In this document: piece after piece, positions 7,997-16,907 of the stretch | Position numbering within the stretch: position 1 is the stretch's first letter | Layout of the letters: each line of letters starts with the position of its first letter | NCBI RefSeq assembly: GCF_022398325.1 | Contig: NZ_JAKEVD010000005.1 | Location: forward strand, 1 to 64,000 | Direction of reading: 5' to 3' | DNA from: Shewanella sp. Isolate13 | Lineage (GTDB): Bacteria; Pseudomonadota; Gammaproteobacteria; Enterobacterales; Shewanellaceae | DNA length: 64,000 nt | Notes under the pieces: model-generated | Told to the model about the DNA's origin: nothing | Database searches by the model: none | The model's input: only the letters and a program-made list of their open reading frames with translations | Made by a program: the position numbers and the translations under genes

Positions 7997-10006
7997 ATGC
8001 GAATAACAAAAACAGAGACGCTCAAGCCCTATTTACTTGCGGGATTAACTGCTTTTTTTATTGTCGGCTGCCAGCCAGAGAGCTACACCTCAGAAGGTTC
8101 GCTCACAGAGGTTGATGGCGCAGGCTTTACAGCCGCAAGTCCCCATACCATTGAGGCAAATCAGCGCCTCTTATCTCAGCTTCCTTTCGATGATATTCAG
8201 GATTTTGACGATGCCAATCGCGGCTTTATCGCCAAAATGCCAGAGCTGAGAGTGCTCGATACCAGTGGTAACATTGTCTGGGATAGAACCGCTTATGACT
8301 TTATTGAGGGAGAAGCGCCTGAGAGTGTTAACCCCAGCCTTTGGCGCCAAGCTCGCCTGAATAATATCGATGGACTGTTTGAGGTTACGACCGATGTCTA
8401 TCAGTTACGGGGTTTTGATTTGGCCAACATGACGGTGATTAAGGGGGATAGCGGATGGATTATTGTTGATCCACTTACCACTGCCGAAACCGCAAAAGTT
8501 GCCTTTGATTTTCTGAATAAGACATTAGGAAAGCGGCCTGTTTCAGCCATCATTTTTACTCACAGTCATATGGATCACTTTGGCGGTGCACTCGGTTTAT
8601 TGGCTGAGGGAGAGGTCTTTGCTGAGGAAGTCGATATCATCGCCCCAGCAGGCTTTATGCATGAGGCGACCAGCGAGAATGTCATGGCTGGCACAGCTAT
8701 GAGTCGCCGCGCCATGTATATGTATGGTAAACAGTTGCCGCGTTCGGATCGGGGGCATATCGATTCAGGTTTAGGCAAAGAGCCAGCCTTTGGTGAATTT
8801 GGCATTCTTAGTCCAAATGTGGTGGTCGAGCATGACTCTGCTATGGAGATAGATGGCGTTCCCTTTGAATTTCAAATCGTATCAGGCTCAGAAGCGCCCG
8901 CCGAATTTACTTTTTACCTGCCAGAGCAACAGGCTTATTGCGGCGCCGAATTAGTGTCTAAAAATATGCATAATTTGTATACGTTACGTGGTGCAAAGGT
9001 GCGTGACGCATTGGTATGGAGCCGAGCAATTGATGATGCTCTCAATGCTCAGCGAGATACCAAAGTCTATTTTGGCAGTCACCATTGGCCTATCTGGGGC
9101 CAAGCCGAGGTGAATGAGTTTTTACAAAAGCAGCGTGATACTTATAAGTATATTCATGATCAGTCGGTGCGTATGCTTAACGCTGGGCTGACGCCTGCTG
9201 AAATTGCCGAACAAATTCAAATGCCGCCATCACTTTCTAATACTTTTGCTAGTCGCGGTTACTACGGCACAGTTAAGCACAATGCCAAGGCGGTGTATCA
9301 AGCTTATTTAGGCTGGTACGACGCCAACCCTGTTAACTTAGATCCGCTGCCAGCCACCGCAACCGCCATTAAGTATGTTGAACTGATGGGGGGCGCAGAT
9401 AAGGTCATGGCGGCAACACAGCTGGCAGTGGACTCAGGGGAGTATCGCTGGGCAGCCGAGCTGATCAACCATCTGGTGGTTAGCGATGCTGATAACCATA
9501 AGGCAAAAGCGTTACTTGCACATATCTATGATCAGTTAGGTTATCAAGCGGAATCAGCGCCGTGGCGTGATGTGTACCTAAGTGCTGCCTATGAGCTGCG
9601 CCACGGTAGTCCTGAAAAGGGTATCGATCTCGCCTCTATGAAGCAGATCTTACTGCACTCTCCACTCGATAACTTTATGCAGTCAATGGCAACGCGGGTG
9701 ATCGGCCCTGAAGTCTTCGGTGAGGAGTTTGTGCTCAATATTAACTTTACCGATCTCGATAGAAACTACGTATTAAGCCTTAACAATGCGGTACTGCATC
9801 ATAAGCTCGCGCCAAAATCTGCCAAGGCTAACGCGACATTAAACATTAGCCATGAGCTATTTGTCGACCTCATCATAGGCAATGCTGGAGTGAAAGAGGT
9901 ACTGTTTTCTGACGAGCTTGAAATCGAAGGCAGCAAGCTTGATTTAGTGAGCTTCTTTTCATCGTTAGATAAACCCAAAGGTGTGTTTAATATTGTGACG
10001 CCTTAG
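7997..10006 (+). CDS. Alkyl sulfatase, SdsA-type metallo-beta-lactamase lipoprotein
   Basis: Metal-dependent type III alkyl sulfatase (669 aa) that hydrolyses primary alkyl sulfates such as dodecyl sulfate to alcohol and sulfate. The N-terminus ends in the lipobox FIVGC (Cys about residue 25), so the enzyme is predicted to be membrane-anchored in the periplasm. The metal motif THSHMDHFGG places H189, H191, D193 and H194 at the dinuclear zinc site; CGAELVSKNMHNL and FGSHHWP are also family-typical. A helical dimerisation region follows, and the last 120 residues resemble the SCP2-like substrate-recruiting domain. Full length for the family. Confidence 0.88.
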   Translation: MRITKTETLKPYLLAGLTAFFIVGCQPESYTSEGSLTEVDGAGFTAASPHTIEANQRLLSQLPFDDIQDFDDANRGFIAKMPELRVLDTSGNIVWDRTAYDFIEGEAPESVNPSLWRQARLNNIDGLFEVTTDVYQLRGFDLANMTVIKGDSGWIIVDPLTTAETAKVAFDFLNKTLGKRPVSAIIFTHSHMDHFGGALGLLAEGEVFAEEVDIIAPAGFMHEATSENVMAGTAMSRRAMYMYGKQLPRSDRGHIDSGLGKEPAFGEFGILSPNVVVEHDSAMEIDGVPFEFQIVSGSEAPAEFTFYLPEQQAYCGAELVSKNMHNLYTLRGAKVRDALVWSRAIDDALNAQRDTKVYFGSHHWPIWGQAEVNEFLQKQRDTYKYIHDQSVRMLNAGLTPAEIAEQIQMPPSLSNTFASRGYYGTVKHNAKAVYQAYLGWYDANPVNLDPLPATATAIKYVELMGGADKVMAATQLAVDSGEYRWAAELINHLVVSDADNHKAKALLAHIYDQLGYQAESAPWRDVYLSAAYELRHGSPEKGIDLASMKQILLHSPLDNFMQSMATRVIGPEVFGEEFVLNINFTDLDRNYVLSLNNAVLHHKLAPKSAKANATLNISHELFVDLIIGNAGVKEVLFSDELEIEGSKLDLVSFFSSLDKPKGVFNIVTP

Positions 10007-10053
10007 TGAGAATGGCGTTAGCTACGAACTAATATCAGTCTTACCTAGGTACT

Positions 10054-10075
10054 GCCAGCGACTCATGTCGCTGGC
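10054..10075 (+). terminator. Possible terminator hairpin of the alkyl sulfatase gene
   Basis: Perfect 9-bp stem GCCAGCGAC/GTCGCTGGC with a 4-nt loop, 48 bp after the stop codon. There is no T run, so it may only stabilise the 3' end. Confidence 0.4.
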
Positions 10076-10112
10076 TATAGGATATTTACGATAGAAAAGG
10101 CTCGTTGTGTGT

Positions 10113-10213
10113 TGAGTTCACATGTCGCTACTGCTGTGGGACGCTGTAAAGCCATCCATGGCCGCTCTGCGGTTTCATCCCTGAAACCGAAGCCCACAGC
10201 CGCAGCGAACTCA
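10113..10213. repeat. Compound palindromic (REP/MITE-like) intergenic element
   Basis: About 100 bp bounded by imperfect inverted arms (TGAGTTC...GCTGTGGG on the left, CCCACAGC...GAACTCA on the right). Inside are two further hairpins: GCCATCCATGGC and the perfect stem CGGTTTCA-tccc-TGAAACCG. This nested palindromic architecture is typical of repeated extragenic elements. No second copy was found in this window, so repetition elsewhere is an inference. Confidence 0.5.
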
Positions 10214-10273
10214 CCAGTTAATTATCTCCTACCTCTTTATGTTTATTCACAGCATGTCACGATACTTAAATCC

Positions 10274-10852
10274 TTATCGGTTAAGTATTACTTTTGGCTT
10301 GCATGCTGAAACGTCAGTAGAGTATGTATTGCTCTGTGTTCCAATACGCCCATCTGACCATGTAACAGTGAACTTAAGACGATTCATATCAGGAGTATAT
10401 CTGACTGCAACAGCGGCTTCCTCACCTAAATTAGTTAATTTATGGTTGGGCAGATCTTCTACTCCATTACGTATGATTTCTGCTGGATGCTCTATGAAGA
10501 AAAACCCCATATCCATAGCATCATGACTACCAGTGTTCTTCAATATGACTTGAAATTGAGTGTCATCTGTAACACTAATATCAACTTCAAACTTAGCTTT
10601 TAGACTTTCCTCCTCTGCAAGCGTTTTTAAACACCTTGCATTCTCAAGTTCAGCTTTCTTTTCTTTTAGGAGTAGGACATTCAACTTATCTTGGTGTTCA
10701 GCGTACTCTGCGTTTATTAAACCTTGCTTAGTATTGACACGCCTAGACCATACGAACATAACGATATTTGCGCAGATACCTACAAAGGCTAACACAAATG
10801 CCCCCAAAGCTATAAGGTCGCTCTTACTCCATTCTTGTGCTGCCTCTACCAT
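10274..10852 (-). CDS. Hypothetical single-pass membrane protein with coiled coil
   Basis: Unrecognised protein (192 aa from the ATG at 10852, which has AGGA 9 nt upstream; a TTG eight codons earlier is possible). It has one N-terminal transmembrane helix (about residues 12-35, LIALGAFVLAFVGICANIVMFVW), then a charged coiled coil (about 45-85), then a beta-rich C-terminal domain (about 85-185) with VILKNTGSHDAMDMGFFF and FTVTWSDGRIG, suggestive of an immunoglobulin-like fold. It stands isolated between two palindrome-rich intergenic stretches, suggesting a lineage-specific insertion. No function can be assigned. Confidence 0.6.
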   Translation of the reverse strand: MVEAAQEWSKSDLIALGAFVLAFVGICANIVMFVWSRRVNTKQGLINAEYAEHQDKLNVLLLKEKKAELENARCLKTLAEEESLKAKFEVDISVTDDTQFQVILKNTGSHDAMDMGFFFIEHPAEIIRNGVEDLPNHKLTNLGEEAAVAVRYTPDMNRLKFTVTWSDGRIGTQSNTYSTDVSACKPKVILNR

Positions 10853-11116
10853 TCCTTTTAATCCTATTAAGCCCAACTTATAGTTCTAACGAAATCTACA
10901 TGAATTAATTTTTAAACACAAAGAAAGCAAGGAAACCGCTAAGCGACCGCAAGGTGACCGTTTACAAAAATTAGAATCTGAGGTTTGCATGGCAGTTTTT
11001 GTGAATGCTGAACTGGGGAGGGATTGTGCATGGCCCCTCACAGAAGTATCTGCACATACCTCGCTGGAGGCGATTGATAGCTATGAAGTTACGATTCAGA
11101 ATTCGCTTCCCCGTAA

Positions 11117-11140
11117 CACGTAGCACGTAGCACGTAGCAC
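11117..11140. repeat. Heptamer tandem repeat (CACGTAG)
   Basis: Three exact copies of CACGTAG plus a partial fourth; the preceding bases CGTAACA look like a decayed copy. Probably replication slippage. Confidence 0.85.
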
Positions 11141-11161
11141 AAGAAAACTTCATTAGAAGCT

Positions 11162-11190
11162 AAAAAAACCACCTTGCGGTGGCTTTTTTG
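11162..11190 (-). terminator. fadE terminator
   Basis: Stem CCACC-ttgc-GGTGG flanked by A and T runs on both sides, 69 bp beyond the fadE stop codon; usable in both directions. Confidence 0.75.
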
Positions 11191-11258
11191 TGGCTGTCTA
11201 TAACTGCTTACTGAGCAGCTATTCCACAGCTATCGAGCTCTTATCTAATAGAGAGCAA

Positions 11259-13496
11259 TTAGTTAGCGATTTTTAAATCTGGCTTGTCGCTGATCAGGTT
11301 CATATCAAAGTCAAACTCATCGACGCGAATCGCTCGCTCACGCTTAAGATTATAGTCTTGTAGCAACTTGTGCTCGGCATCGCTAATGACTTTTGCATCA
11401 AGCGCCGCATTTAAGGTCAATGCAAATCTTACTCCTGGCTTAAATGTCTTAGCTCGAATCGCCTTTTTAACTTTAGCCAGTAGTGGTAAGCACGCAATTT
11501 TAGCAAGGTAAGCCTGCTCATTAATGTCGTTACCGTCGCCAGCAATTGGCTTAACGAGGTGAGTTAGGTTGTGCTTAAACTCGGTATTTAACTGAGCTTG
11601 CTCGGCTAACTTACGCACTAAGTCATCGTTGATTTTTGGCATCTTCGCTGAGTAAGTCATGGTGATTAAACGCATAAACTTACGTGTGGCTGAAGATGGG
11701 AAGTTATCTAAGAAGTCTAATAATGCTTTTTCTGCCTGACATAGTGACCAGCGAGTCGCGTAATGGAAGTACGGCGCTGCTTCTATTCGCTGTTCTGCGG
11801 TTAGCTTCTTTTCATAGTAACGGATAGAGGCCATCGCCGCATATAGGTAACTCATTACATCACCTAAACGGGCAGACAGCATCTCAGCTTGCTTTAACTT
11901 GCCACCAAGTACCAGTAACGAAAAGTCGGCATAGACCGCAAGTTTAGAAGCTAGCTTATGTACTGATTGCTCGTATGGTTTTACTTCCGCAAGGGTTGAC
12001 GCTGCTGATGCAGTGAATGGTAATAGACCTAGTTTAAAGGCACGTAAGCTGTTGCCAACACTGTAGCTAACGGTTTTACGCAAAATGCCGTTAAAGACTT
12101 TGTCTGCATTTTTCTCATTTGAGTGGATAGACTCCACCATAGATTGTAAGTATGGGTGACAACGCATTACACCTTGACCGAAAATCATCAAGTTACGGGT
12201 AAGAATGTTGGCGCCCTCAACGGTAATCGCAATTGGCTGTGCCACATAACCTGAGGCTAAGGTATTTTGTGGACCACATTGAATCGCTTTACCGGCTTGA
12301 ATGTCCATCGCAGAATCGAGTACATCGCGGCCAAGCTCTGTCATATGGTATTTAGCAATGGCGGTTACAACTGACGGTTTTAAGCCAAGACCGAGACCTT
12401 CCGTTGTGAGTACTCTCATCGCTTCTTGTAGGTAAGTTTTACCGGCAATATCGGCGAGCTTCTCTTGAATACCTTCAAATTTGCCAATTGATAAACCAAA
12501 CTGCTCACGCACTGCTGCGTATTCAGCAGAAGACTTAAATGATGCCTGACTCACTGATACGCCTAGAGCGGGCAGTGAAATACCGCGCCCTGCACCAAGA
12601 CAAGCCACTAGCATTGCCCAGCCGCGGCCAATATTCTTTTGGCCACCAATGATGAAGTCCATCGGGATAAATACGTTTTCACCGCGGGTAGTACCGTTGT
12701 AAAAACGGATCCCCATAGGATCATGACGATTGCCAAGCTGCACACCTGGGTGAGATTTAGGAATAAGCGCACAGGTAATACCAAGCTGCTCTTTGCCGCC
12801 CAGTAAACCATTGGGATCTTCAACTTTAAAGGCCAAACCTAATACGCTGGCAATAGGGGCGAGGGTGATATAGCGCTTGTCCCAAGTGACACTCAATCCT
12901 AATACTTGTTCACCTTGGTATTCCCCCATGGTGACAGTACCAATATCGGGAATGCCGCCGGCATCAGAGCCGGCTTCAGGGCTAGTTAGTGCGAAGCATG
13001 GGATCTCTTGACCATTGGCTAAGCGCGGTAACCAGTAATCTTGCTGCTCTGATGTACCGTAATGCATTAGTAGCTCACCGGGGCCAAGTGAGTTGGGCAC
13101 CATTACGGTAACTGCTACGGCTGAACTCTTAGCTGCAATTGTGGCAACGATGGTTGAGTTGGCATAAGGACTAAACTCAAGACCACCAAAAGATTTTGGA
13201 ATTATTAATGAGAAAAACTTGTTCTCTTTTAAAAAGGTAAGAATGTTTTCAGGCAGATGGGTGCTGCGTTGAATTTCAAAGTCGTCAACCATTTCCAGTA
13301 AGGTGTTGACTGGACCATCAAGGAAAGCTTGTTCATCGGCAGAAAGACTTGCCACAGGGATATCACGTAGGGCTGCAAAATCCGGTACACCTTGATAAAT
13401 CGAACCTTCTAACCACACATCACCGGCATCAAGCGCCTCTTGTTCTGTGGTAGAAATGCTTGGCAATATTTTTTTTAGTTGTGTTCTTATGCTCAT
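11259..13496 (-). CDS. fadE: Acyl-CoA dehydrogenase FadE-type
   Basis: FAD-dependent acyl-CoA dehydrogenase of the FadE type (745 aa), first oxidation of fatty acid beta-oxidation. Residues about 80-480 hold the dehydrogenase fold: the FAD/substrate segment FALTSPEAGSDAGG, the LGAGRGISLPALG region, and VEGANILTRNLMIFGQG near residue 430, which carries the expected catalytic glutamate. The C-terminal 260 residues are the FadE-specific DUF1974-like helical domain. It is shorter than E. coli FadE (814 aa) because the N-terminal membrane anchor is missing, so it should be soluble or peripheral. A PsrA-like operator lies upstream. Confidence 0.9.
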   Translation of the reverse strand: MSIRTQLKKILPSISTTEQEALDAGDVWLEGSIYQGVPDFAALRDIPVASLSADEQAFLDGPVNTLLEMVDDFEIQRSTHLPENILTFLKENKFFSLIIPKSFGGLEFSPYANSTIVATIAAKSSAVAVTVMVPNSLGPGELLMHYGTSEQQDYWLPRLANGQEIPCFALTSPEAGSDAGGIPDIGTVTMGEYQGEQVLGLSVTWDKRYITLAPIASVLGLAFKVEDPNGLLGGKEQLGITCALIPKSHPGVQLGNRHDPMGIRFYNGTTRGENVFIPMDFIIGGQKNIGRGWAMLVACLGAGRGISLPALGVSVSQASFKSSAEYAAVREQFGLSIGKFEGIQEKLADIAGKTYLQEAMRVLTTEGLGLGLKPSVVTAIAKYHMTELGRDVLDSAMDIQAGKAIQCGPQNTLASGYVAQPIAITVEGANILTRNLMIFGQGVMRCHPYLQSMVESIHSNEKNADKVFNGILRKTVSYSVGNSLRAFKLGLLPFTASAASTLAEVKPYEQSVHKLASKLAVYADFSLLVLGGKLKQAEMLSARLGDVMSYLYAAMASIRYYEKKLTAEQRIEAAPYFHYATRWSLCQAEKALLDFLDNFPSSATRKFMRLITMTYSAKMPKINDDLVRKLAEQAQLNTEFKHNLTHLVKPIAGDGNDINEQAYLAKIACLPLLAKVKKAIRAKTFKPGVRFALTLNAALDAKVISDAEHKLLQDYNLKRERAIRVDEFDFDMNLISDKPDLKIAN

Positions 13497-13578
13497 AATA
13501 AATGCTCGTCCGACCAGAAGTTATGCTTCACATTACGTCACAAAATGAGTCGTAGATCAAATTTTCAAACAACAAATT

Positions 13579-13593
13579 TAAACGCTTGTTTGG
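13579..13593. promoter_or_regulatory. PsrA-like operator upstream of fadE
   Basis: AAAC-GCTT-GTTT at 13580-13591, within TAAACGCTTGTTTGG, 84 bp upstream of the fadE ATG. It fits the PsrA pattern (G/C)AAAC-N2-4-GTTT(G/C) except for the first base. PsrA is a TetR-family repressor that senses fatty acids and controls fatty-acid degradation genes in several gammaproteobacteria. A second half-site-like CAAAC lies just upstream (13566-13570). Confidence 0.5.
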
Positions 13594-13774
13594 ATTTTTA
13601 GGTCGCCGGTGTTTAATTTTGTTTTTTAAAGTAAATGTTTCATAAGCTTACGCGTGTACGCTTAAATGAAATTATTTTAAAAATAATGTTGGTGGAGCTC
13701 GCAGCTTTGCTGCAAAAGTGTGTAGTAGTTGCAGGGAGAACAGGTTAAGCGGGAAAAGGGAAAAGGGCATAGTC

Positions 13775-13801
13775 AACGACAAGGGCATTACCCTTGTCGT
13801 T
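13775..13801 (-). terminator. Strong hairpin downstream of the rsgA-like gene
   Basis: Perfect 11-bp stem AACGACAAGGG/CCCTTGTCGTT with a 5-nt loop. It lies about 60 bp beyond the rsgA-like stop codon. No adjacent U run, so it could be a Rho-assisted terminator or an RNA-stabilising hairpin. The remaining part of the 363-bp spacer (13497-13774) holds only the fadE promoter region. Confidence 0.5.
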
Positions 13802-13808
13802 AACAGCT

Positions 13809-13863
13809 AAGTTAATTGATAAGTTAATTGATAAGTTAATTGATAAGTTAATTGATAAGTTAA
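13809..13863. repeat. 12-bp tandem repeat overlapping the rsgA-like stop codon
   Basis: The unit AAGTTAATTGAT is repeated four times exactly (13809-13856) plus a partial fifth copy (13857-13863). The partial unit contains the stop codon of the rsgA-like gene (13860-13862, minus strand). Copy number is likely variable between strains. Confidence 0.95.
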
Positions 13864-14990
13864 CCTCGTTTATTCACCCGAGCGTTACTTTGAACCCGCT
13901 TATACATCTTACTTAAGCTCTTATCTTTAGCACGTTTTTCAGCAATGCTCGCGCCATTCATGGCTTGCTCACGCATCAGTTTTTGGTAACTGTGCAGGCG
14001 TCGCTCAGTTAACTGATTATTTGTGATTGCAGCTTGTACCGCACAGCCCGGCTCGTGCTGGTGTTGGCAGTCAGCAAAGCGGCATTGTTTTGCATACTCA
14101 ACCACATCGGCAAAGGTTTCGTTTAGGCCGTCTTCACAGTCAGCAAGTTGTAATTCGCGCATACCCGGTGTATCAAGTAGTAAACCACCTGAGTGAGTCA
14201 AGTGTAACGAGCGGCTCGTTGTGGTGTGCCTGCCCTTGCTGTCATCTTCGCGAATGGCCGATGTGACCTGACTCGACTCACCTAACAGCGCGTTAACTAA
14301 GGTCGATTTACCTACACCCGATGAGCCAATAAAGGCGACAGTTTTACCTTCACTGCAATAGTGACTCAGCGCCTGAGTGCTTTGCTTATCTAAACCATTG
14401 ACCGTTTCAATGAGTAGGTTGGCATCAAGCTCTCGCAGCGCGGCAATAAAAGGGCTAAGTTCATCGCATAAATCGACTTTTGTTAGCACTATCACTGGGG
14501 TGACTTTTGCCTCATTGACTAGGGCTAAGTAACGCTCGATACGGTTAACATTAAAGTCATCATTAAGCGACGAAACAATAAAGACCCAATCAAGGTTAGC
14601 GGCAATAAGCTGTTGCTCCACCTTGGATCCCGCCGCTTTGCGACTAAACAGTGAGTTACGTTCAAGTAAGGATACAAACTGTTGCTGCTTATCGAGTAGT
14701 AGCCAGTCGCCTACCGTCATTTCCGGCATATTTTGATGGATAGTTAGACTTAACTCGCCGCTTTCTGTTAATAGCTGATATTGGCTGCGATGATGAGCGC
14801 TCACTCGTGCGATACAGGCATAATCTGCTGATTCAGTTATAAGCTGCTGTTGAAAAAATCCATTCCAGCCTAATTGCTTTAAGCTTGTTAATGTCGCTAC
14901 AGATTGAGTTTGTTCAGGTGTATTGATAACAGCTGATTTTTGCGTAAACGAGTTTGATTTTAAATGATTAAAACGATTTAATTTGGTCAT
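13860..14990 (-). CDS. rsgA: RsgA/YjeQ-like circularly permuted GTPase
   Basis: Ribosome small-subunit-dependent GTPase of the RsgA/YjeQ family (376 aa), which checks late 30S assembly. The GTPase motifs appear in permuted order: G4 TKVD at 170-173, G1 GSSGVGKST at 222-230, and G3 DTPG at 273-276. An OB-fold-like region lies at about 40-115 and a zinc-binding set follows at 303-316 (CRFADCQHQHEPGC). The N-terminal extension and weak OB-fold suggest the divergent second RsgA found in some gammaproteobacteria, rather than the housekeeping copy next to orn/psd. A short open frame with a good ribosome site lies about 190 bp upstream on the same strand and may be a leader peptide. Confidence 0.82.
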   Translation of the reverse strand: MTKLNRFNHLKSNSFTQKSAVINTPEQTQSVATLTSLKQLGWNGFFQQQLITESADYACIARVSAHHRSQYQLLTESGELSLTIHQNMPEMTVGDWLLLDKQQQFVSLLERNSLFSRKAAGSKVEQQLIAANLDWVFIVSSLNDDFNVNRIERYLALVNEAKVTPVIVLTKVDLCDELSPFIAALRELDANLLIETVNGLDKQSTQALSHYCSEGKTVAFIGSSGVGKSTLVNALLGESSQVTSAIREDDSKGRHTTTSRSLHLTHSGGLLLDTPGMRELQLADCEDGLNETFADVVEYAKQCRFADCQHQHEPGCAVQAAITNNQLTERRLHSYQKLMREQAMNGASIAEKRAKDKSLSKMYKRVQSNARVNKRG

Positions 14991-15181
14991 ATAAACCCCA
15001 GCGCAAAGCGCCTGAATATTGATTCTTGGGGACTTAAAATAGGTAAGTTCCCGGTCTTGTTATCTACTACCGGGCAAAGTGCTTTTAAAAGTCAGCAGAG
15101 TAGGTCGGCATGATAAAAATCATACTCGCTCGTGTGACTCACATGTGTAATACAGACTCTTGCTTTGACAAGAGAGGGTAC

Positions 15182-15223
15182 TTAACGTGCTGCAGCTGCC
15201 CAGTTAGGGTTTACTACAATCAT
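15182..15223 (-). CDS. Putative 13-residue leader peptide upstream of the rsgA-like gene
   Basis: ATG at 15223 with GGAG six bases upstream encodes MIVVNPNWAAAAR and stops at 15182. An in-frame ATG at 15235 lacks a ribosome site. Downstream, before the rsgA-like ATG at 14990, the transcript can form several hairpins: CTCTTG/CAAGAG just after the stop, CCCGGT/ACCGGG around 15050-15075, and GTATGAT/ATCATGC. A short peptide with strong initiation followed by about 190 nt of structured RNA is the layout of attenuation or stalling leaders. No U-tract terminator is evident, so the mechanism is open. The rest of the 500-bp spacer (15224-15491) shows only short imperfect repeats. Confidence 0.4.
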   Translation of the reverse strand: MIVVNPNWAAAAR

Positions 15224-15491
15224 CAAATTCTCCATTTCTAAAGTTATCGTTAATAAGGACGTTGGCAGAGTGTGCTAGGCACAACAAAACAAACTTTGCA
15301 GGTAATTTAGCAACTCCTTAGTTGCCTTGCTAGGTTTGCTGACTACATGTTGGTGAACTTGTGCTCAACCTCACAATAGCTAATGTAGCAACTCAATCTA
15401 ACAATAGCAGTGTAGCAGCTAAGGGCTTATAGGCATCGCTGCAGAATCTTAGCCTACTTATAGAGACTAGGCGCGGTAGTTTTTTAAGTGT

Positions 15492-16127
15492 TTATGTCTG
15501 TAGCTGAGAGCGCAAATAGTCGATAAGTGTTAGGTAGCACTGGCATACGATATCGGCTTGGTAGGCGTAATCAGGGATCACACTTGGTGTATAAAGGATG
15601 CTTTTTGTACCTGCGTTGTTGGCCGTTTGCAGATCAAACAGGTAATCACCAATAAATAAAATATTGGCAGGTTTGATTTGCCACTGAGCACAAATACGTT
15701 CAACGCCCTCTGGATGAGGTTTAGCTTTGGCATCAAACCGTGTCAACAGTGGGTCGAAATCGACGCCGATAGTTAAGTCGAGATTGGCTAGTGTGATATG
15801 GGCTGCTTCTGGCATATTGCGGGTCAGAATCGCCTGCGGTATGTGTAAGCTAGTTAAAAACGCCATCAGTTGTGGCGCGCCAGCGATCCATGTGGCGCCG
15901 TGTGAGCTTTCAAGCTCATAGTGCTGGATTATGGCTTGTGTTTGCTCTGCCAGTGTTGGTTCTGTGATTGAATTAACGTAACTTAATATATCGGTCGCAG
16001 GCGCAATACCTAGTTCTGCTCTTAAGCCAGCAAAATTTGGATTTGAGTTGGCGAGGGTGCCGTCTAAATCAAAAATCACCCCTTTAATTTGGCTAAAGTC
16101 AAAAGCCTTGTTAATGGTAATACTCAA
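15492..16127 (-). CDS. HAD-superfamily phosphatase
   Basis: HAD hydrolase of the phosphoglycolate phosphatase-like subfamily (211 aa). Motif I FDLDGTLANSN (about 20-30) supplies the nucleophilic aspartate; motif II is AILTRN; the lysine of motif III lies in KAKPHPEGVERI; motif IV is FIGDYLFDLQTA. A small helical cap sits between motifs I and II. It starts 12 bp after the CIA30 gene stops, on the same strand, so the two are probably cotranscribed. The substrate cannot be deduced. Confidence 0.82.
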   Translation of the reverse strand: MSITINKAFDFSQIKGVIFDLDGTLANSNPNFAGLRAELGIAPATDILSYVNSITEPTLAEQTQAIIQHYELESSHGATWIAGAPQLMAFLTSLHIPQAILTRNMPEAAHITLANLDLTIGVDFDPLLTRFDAKAKPHPEGVERICAQWQIKPANILFIGDYLFDLQTANNAGTKSILYTPSVIPDYAYQADIVCQCYLTLIDYLRSQLQT

Positions 16128-16139
16128 TCAAAACTATCC

Positions 16140-16778
16140 TTAATCTGCGGTGATGAAATGGAGCTCTTTAAACGATAGCTCGAAGTTACCAGCTTGCTTG
16201 TCGGCCACTAAAAATCCCAGTTGTTTTATGTTGTCGAAGCTCAGTGCAGGCGCTTCAACGGGGCGGCCTCGATACACGGCAGTAAAGTCACTAGGGCTGA
16301 ACTGTATGGTTATCCAAGTATCCTTTTGCGTACGGAAATGGCTCGAGTAAGCAAAAGAGTCCCATTGATTATCGGTTCTAAGTCTTAGTTGATAATCTCT
16401 GCCATCGCCTTTGACTTGCAAGCGGATCATTTTTACAGCGCTGGCAATAGGTGTTGATAGTGATGTTCGCGTAGACGCAAAACCGCCATTTTGCTCTAAC
16501 GATAAAGTACCAGAAAACCTCGCTATGCCACTGTCGATATCCAGTTTGCTCGCGGATATGCCACCCATTACTGTGTCGTTAATTAGGCGCCAATCAGATG
16601 CTTGACTAAGCGTTAGAGTATACTCTTGAGCTTGAGCTTGTGCTTTGCTTGGATGATTGATTGTCATAATCAAAAGTACCGCCATGACCGAAAGTGAGTA
16701 AACAGATTTTTTATTGTGATGTTGTTTTTGCTGAAAATCACTGAACATCTTTGGGAACTGTTTCATTATCTGTTGCAT
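16140..16778 (-). CDS. CIA30 family exported protein
   Basis: Protein of the CIA30 family (212 aa), named after the complex I intermediate-associated protein 30. A basic N-terminus and hydrophobic stretch (about residues 28-45) look like a signal peptide ending near KAQAQAQ. The domain (about 55-208) shows the family's WRLINDTVMGG near the start, then FSGTLSLEQNGGFAS and repeated strands of a carbohydrate-binding-like jelly roll. Bacterial members have no established role in complex I assembly. Alternative start codons exist within the first five residues. First gene of a two-gene operon with the HAD phosphatase. Confidence 0.8.
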   Translation of the reverse strand: MQQIMKQFPKMFSDFQQKQHHNKKSVYSLSVMAVLLIMTINHPSKAQAQAQEYTLTLSQASDWRLINDTVMGGISASKLDIDSGIARFSGTLSLEQNGGFASTRTSLSTPIASAVKMIRLQVKGDGRDYQLRLRTDNQWDSFAYSSHFRTQKDTWITIQFSPSDFTAVYRGRPVEAPALSFDNIKQLGFLVADKQAGNFELSFKELHFITAD

Positions 16779-16867
16779 GTTTTGACCTTGCTAAAAGCTT
16801 GGTTTGACATTGATTACGAAACAAATGCACAAAAGGTTTATTAATAGCTTAATGCTAAGCCAAAATA

Positions 16868-16895
16868 AAAAAACCGCACAGAGGTGCGGCTATTT
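16868..16895 (-). terminator. Terminator of the 16908-17549 gene
   Basis: Stem CCGCAC (16874-16879) with GTGCGG (16884-16889), loop AGAG; on the minus strand it is followed by seven U residues. Confidence 0.85.
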
Positions 16896-16907
16896 TTGAC
16901 AATCAAT

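Larger units (their letters stand above)
10853..11258. other. Intergenic stretch without a recognised gene
   Basis: About 400 bp. It contains a short heptamer tandem repeat near 11117-11140 and the fadE terminator at 11162-11190. A 60-codon open frame on the minus strand (10971-11153) has cysteine-rich, low-quality composition and is not believed coding. Confidence 0.6.

Noticed and set aside
10971..11153. 60-codon cysteine-containing frame on the minus strand
   Set aside because: Runs through the heptamer repeat and has no ribosome site; composition looks random.
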